A stretch of 16,900 nt of DNA from Clostridia bacterium (GTDB lineage: Bacteria; Bacillota_A; Clostridia; Oscillospirales; Acutalibacteraceae), in the NCBI GenBank assembly GCA_017390825.1, contig JAFPAK010000357.1, positions 1 through 16,900 on the forward strand, read 5' to 3'. Under the pieces are notes generated by a model. It was not told the origin of the DNA. It searched no databases and saw nothing but the letters and a program-made list of their open reading frames with translations. This document shows, piece by piece, positions 16,137 to 16,900 of the stretch. The position numbers and the translations under genes were made by a program. Position 1 is the first letter of the stretch; the number at the start of each line of letters is the position of its first letter.

Positions 16137-16900
16137 TTATCCCTCGCAGTTGTCTGATGTATTGCTACAGCAGGAGTCGCAAGACGGTGGGAAGAATTCC
16201 TCCGTTGGGAAATCAATTCGTGAAAACAGTGCACAGGGATCGTCGCTAGTCGGTGTGTCACACTCTTTTCTCGGCACACAGTAATCATACATGGGAATAA
16301 GAAGCTGAATACTGCGAGTTAGCTGGACTATGCTGAAAAGTCCAAGCGTGACATTTAAAATCTTACTGCCTCCGCTCGTTACCTCTCCACCCACCGTGTT
16401 CAACACACCTTCTGTGAATGACGCGCTTGTATTGCAACAGCCGCAGCAATCACATAGCTTTGAATCAAGAACAACGGGATCAACACACTGCACAGTGCAT
16501 TTCGGAAGATTGTTACTGCGAGTGGTTGAGTTATCGCAGTTTTGTGTACTTGTAAATGTTTTTACTGAGCCCTCGTTGCCGCAAAGTATGACCTTTTTGG
16601 TATGTGCCGCAAGTCCGGTTATCTCATGAGGACAATGGCAGTTGCAGGAGGTAACCTCTACTGTTAATGCAAAATAAAATGTAATATCGCAGGAATAATA
16701 ACCCCTGTTAAATGTGACCGGCTCAACATCAATTTTGACATCTGCCACCTGTGCGCATTTAACTCTTACAGATGTGGCATTATCTACAAGTTGTTGATCG
16801 GCATCGCAGAAAAACACACGCAGATTATCGATGCAATCACGATCCATGCAGGAGTCGTAGATCTTGTTTGTATCTATGCAAACTGCGTCGCTGATATTGC
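16137..16900 (-). CDS. Cysteine-rich conserved hypothetical protein, 5' end beyond the window
   Basis: The minus-strand frame is open from the right edge to TAA at 16137-16139, giving at least 253 residues. An internal ATG exists at 16847, but the residues upstream (CIDTNKIYDSC) look like part of the protein, so the true start is probably outside. About 25 Cys are spread along it, in clusters such as SCNCHCP, KLCDCCGCC and SCDSCC. A central part with NRGYYSCDITFYF and KKVILCGNEGSVK looks like a beta-rich domain, and near the end C-x-PRKEC leads to SDDPC and FPTEEFFPP. I see no membrane segment. The pattern resembles a clostridial family of unknown function that I recall only as hypothetical. 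A spore-coat or other disulfide/metal-rich structural role is conceivable from the composition, but is inference. Confidence 0.75.
   Translation of the reverse strand, partial: NISDAVCIDTNKIYDSCMDRDCIDNLRVFFCDADQQLVDNATSVRVKCAQVADVKIDVEPVTFNRGYYSCDITFYFALTVEVTSCNCHCPHEITGLAAHTKKVILCGNEGSVKTFTSTQNCDNSTTRSNNLPKCTVQCVDPVVLDSKLCDCCGCCNTSASFTEGVLNTVGGEVTSGGSKILNVTLGLFSIVQLTRSIQLLIPMYDYCVPRKECDTPTSDDPCALFSRIDFPTEEFFPPSCDSCCSNTSDNCEG

Overview
The window looks like the chromosome of an anaerobic, spore-forming, low-to-mid GC Clostridia, most likely an Oscillospiraceae/Ruminococcus-type gut bacterium. This rests on a SpoVAF-type germination protein, a clostridial cell-shape cluster (mreB-mreC-mreD-pbp2-minD-mgsA), a T-box controlled hisS-aspS operon, a large single-chain pyruvate:ferredoxin oxidoreductase, and a Ruminococcus-like peptidase with threonine-rich linkers. 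The genus is an inference from protein character only. I saw no mobile element, CRISPR array, tRNA or rRNA.

Layout. Bases 1-255 (+) hold the C-terminal end of a membrane protein cut by the window edge. Its tail overlaps the convergent spoVAF gene (197-1618, -). A short intergenic stretch with a good sigma-A promoter separates spoVAF from the divergent shape operon: mreB (1747), mreC (2791), mreD (3646) and mrdA/PBP2 (4226-6247). A second strong promoter (6291-6319) drives minD (6373) and mgsA (7136-7531). A tRNA-sensing T-box leader (about 7541-7780), with specifier GAC and its own terminator, precedes hisS (7821) and aspS (9149-10939). After a modest terminator comes a monocistronic PFOR gene (11104-14661) with its own promoter, a 5' UTR hairpin, a strong ribosome binding site and a strong terminator. 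Then come a secreted or lipid-anchored S11 D,D-carboxypeptidase (14801-16096) with an extended -10 promoter, a bidirectional terminator, and on the minus strand a very cysteine-rich conserved hypothetical protein that runs off the right edge.

How the genes fit together. MreB/C/D and PBP2 form the lateral wall elongation machine. MinD normally places the division site, but here it has no minC or minE beside it and lacks the usual C-terminal membrane-targeting helix. The S11 carboxypeptidase trims peptidoglycan stem peptides. HisRS, AspRS and PFOR are housekeeping functions. SpoVAF, and possibly the Cys-rich protein, belong to the spore.

I did not find a clearly undescribed multi-gene system. 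The points most worth a second look are: the methylglyoxal synthase homologue with three conserved active-site positions changed; the aspartate-reading T-box placed in front of hisS; the MinD without partners or membrane anchor; the hairpin between the Shine-Dalgarno sequence and the start codon of the peptidase gene; and the Cys-rich protein at the right edge.
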